This document shows, in pieces, positions 39,809 through 40,568 of a DNA stretch of 40,568 bases; the stretch's first letter is position 1; each line of letters starts with the position of its first letter. The DNA lies in the NCBI RefSeq assembly GCF_014897585.1, contig NZ_JABUXW010000031.1:1-40568 (forward strand), given 5' to 3'. Under the pieces are notes generated by a model, which was given only the letters and a program-made list of their open reading frames with translations, was not told where the DNA came from and did not search any database. The stretch comes from Brachybacterium tyrofermentans (GTDB lineage: Bacteria > Actinomycetota > Actinomycetes > Actinomycetales > Dermabacteraceae). A program made the position numbers and the translations under genes.

Positions 39809-40568
39809 CCTGCTCGTTCATCGACGAGCACAAGGAAGAGTTCGGAGTCGAGCCGATCTGCACGACCCTGCGAGAAGCAGGCGTCCAGATCGCTCCGAGC
39901 ACCTACTACGCTCGCCAGCAGCGCGAGCCGTCTGCCCGGGCACGCCGGGACGAGGTCCTCAAGGAGGAGATCGCGCAGGTTCACCACGACAACCTCCGCG
40001 TGTTCGGCGCGAGGAAGATGCACATCGTGTTCAACCGTGAAGAAGATCGCCTCGGGCGCGGGCACGTCGCGCGCTGCACGACCGAGCGCCTGATGCGCGA
40101 CCTCGGTCTCCACGGGATCCGCCGGAAGAAGGCACCGAACACGACGAGATCCGCGCCGAGGGAGGATTGCCCGGCAGATCTGGTGGACCGCCATTTCAGC
40201 GCGTTCGCGCCGAACCAGCTGTGGGTCGCGGACATCACCTACGTCCACACGTTCTCCGGATGGGTCTACGTCGCGTTCGTGATCGACGTGTTCAACCGGG
40301 AGATCGTGGGCTGGCGAGCGTCTCGCTCGCTACATACCGAGCTCGCTCTAGATGCCTTGAACATGGCGATCTACCTGCGCAGACGCGAGGGGGCAGACCT
40401 CAGTGGGCTCGTGCATCACTCCGACCGAGGAGTCCAGTATCGGGCGATCCGCTACGGGCAGGTCCTGGCCGAGCAAGAAGCGGTCGCCTCGGTCGGCTCA
40501 CGCGGCGATTCCTATGACTGTCAGTCTCTATCTACCCGATCCCGCGAGGATGGGGTAGTCCCGGCCGA
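39805..40568 (+). pseudogene. IS3-family transposase OrfB, truncated
   Basis: Frame from GTG 39805: [20 protein letters not shown], an HTH_21 region (IAQVHHDNLRVFGARKM, RCTTERLMRDLGLHGI) and an rve integrase core with the first Asp in LWVADITYVHTFSGWVYVAF and the second in HHSDRGVQY. After GSRGDSYD the normal NAMAEAFNSLYK block, which contains the third catalytic residue Glu, is replaced by unrelated codons. The protein is therefore inactive. No stop is met before the window edge. Confidence 0.85.
40520..40568. other. Foreign sequence interrupting orfB, with a strong hairpin
   Basis: From about 40519 the sequence no longer matches IS3 orfB. It begins TGTCAGTCTCTATC and holds a nested stem: CTACCC (40532-40537) pairs with GGGTAG (40553-40558), and inside it ATCC (40539-40542) with GGAT (40548-40551). 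This looks like the end of a second mobile element inserted into orfB, but only 49 bp are visible and I cannot name it. Confidence 0.5.

Larger units (their letters stand above)
39433..40568 (+). mobile_element. IS3-family insertion sequence, right part disrupted
   Basis: The left end is placed at TGATTCACCCCGG (39433), where homology to the LLM gene stops; IS3-family ends usually start with TG. Inside are orfA (39488-39808) and orfB (from 39805) in the -1 frame relative to orfA, the IS3 arrangement. The right terminal repeat is not seen: orfB homology stops at about 40519 and unrelated sequence follows to the window edge. Confidence 0.85.

Noticed and set aside
1..40568. tRNA, rRNA, tmRNA or riboswitch genes
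   Set aside because: I looked for TPsiC-loop-like GGTTCGA(A/G)TCC and conserved rRNA words and found only matches inside clear coding regions. A covariance search would be decisive.

Overview
The window comes from a high-GC Gram-positive actinobacterium. Most genes run at roughly 70% GC, intergenic gaps are short, ATGA/GTGA start-stop overlaps are frequent, and GTG/TTG starts occur. A Corynebacterium-type inositol aldolase (Cgl0159 family) and a Tat-dependent lipoprotein also fit. The overall style suggests something near Brachybacterium/Dermabacteraceae, but that is an impression and no rRNA or marker gene is present to test it.

Positions 1-8300 are a myo-inositol/polyol catabolic block. 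It holds a Gfo/Idh/MocA dehydrogenase cut by the left edge, an IolE/IolH-like sugar isomerase, a small tautomerase, then iolC, a Cgl0159-type aldolase, iolB and a second inositol-dehydrogenase-like gene, closed by a GntR/UTRA regulator. iolA and iolD are not in the window. Two GC-rich tandem-repeat gaps (27 bp and 28 bp periods) flank the tautomerase. A candidate operator overlaps the -35 box of the iolC operon.

Positions 8300-16000 hold housekeeping and accessory genes: a TelA/XpaC pair, a TetR regulator divergent from a DUF899-SRPBCC operon with paired direct-repeat operators, and an M81 peptidase divergent from a GH29 alpha-L-fucosidase.

Positions 16000-17850 are a two-gene module of somewhat lower GC: an XRE-HTH/ImmA-IrrE metalloprotease translationally coupled to a PIN-like nuclease, with a 17-bp palindrome just before the first start. 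This looks like a toxin-antitoxin or defence module.

Positions 17890-27540 are a sugar-uptake locus. A GH4 phospho-glycosidase and a DeoR regulator run leftward. A Tat lipoprotein binding protein, two permeases, a PfkB kinase and a large secreted PIG-L deacetylase with a CBM9/DOMON-like domain run rightward. A 17-bp inverted repeat sits between the two arms. No transport ATPase is encoded here.

Positions 27550-33200 hold a RES/Xre toxin-antitoxin pair, an M20 amidohydrolase with a 48-residue membrane protein upstream of it, a TM2-HNH nuclease-Excalibur fusion and an SDR.

Positions 33260-40568 are a decaying, mobile region: a CPBP protease, a frameshifted methyltransferase, a wrecked acyltransferase-3 gene, a clearly lower-GC type II restriction-modification pair (NotI-family nuclease plus C5 methyltransferase), a GNAT fragment, an LLM flavin oxidoreductase gene cut by an IS3-family element, and that IS itself broken by foreign sequence at the right edge. 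No rRNA, tRNA or CRISPR array was recognised.
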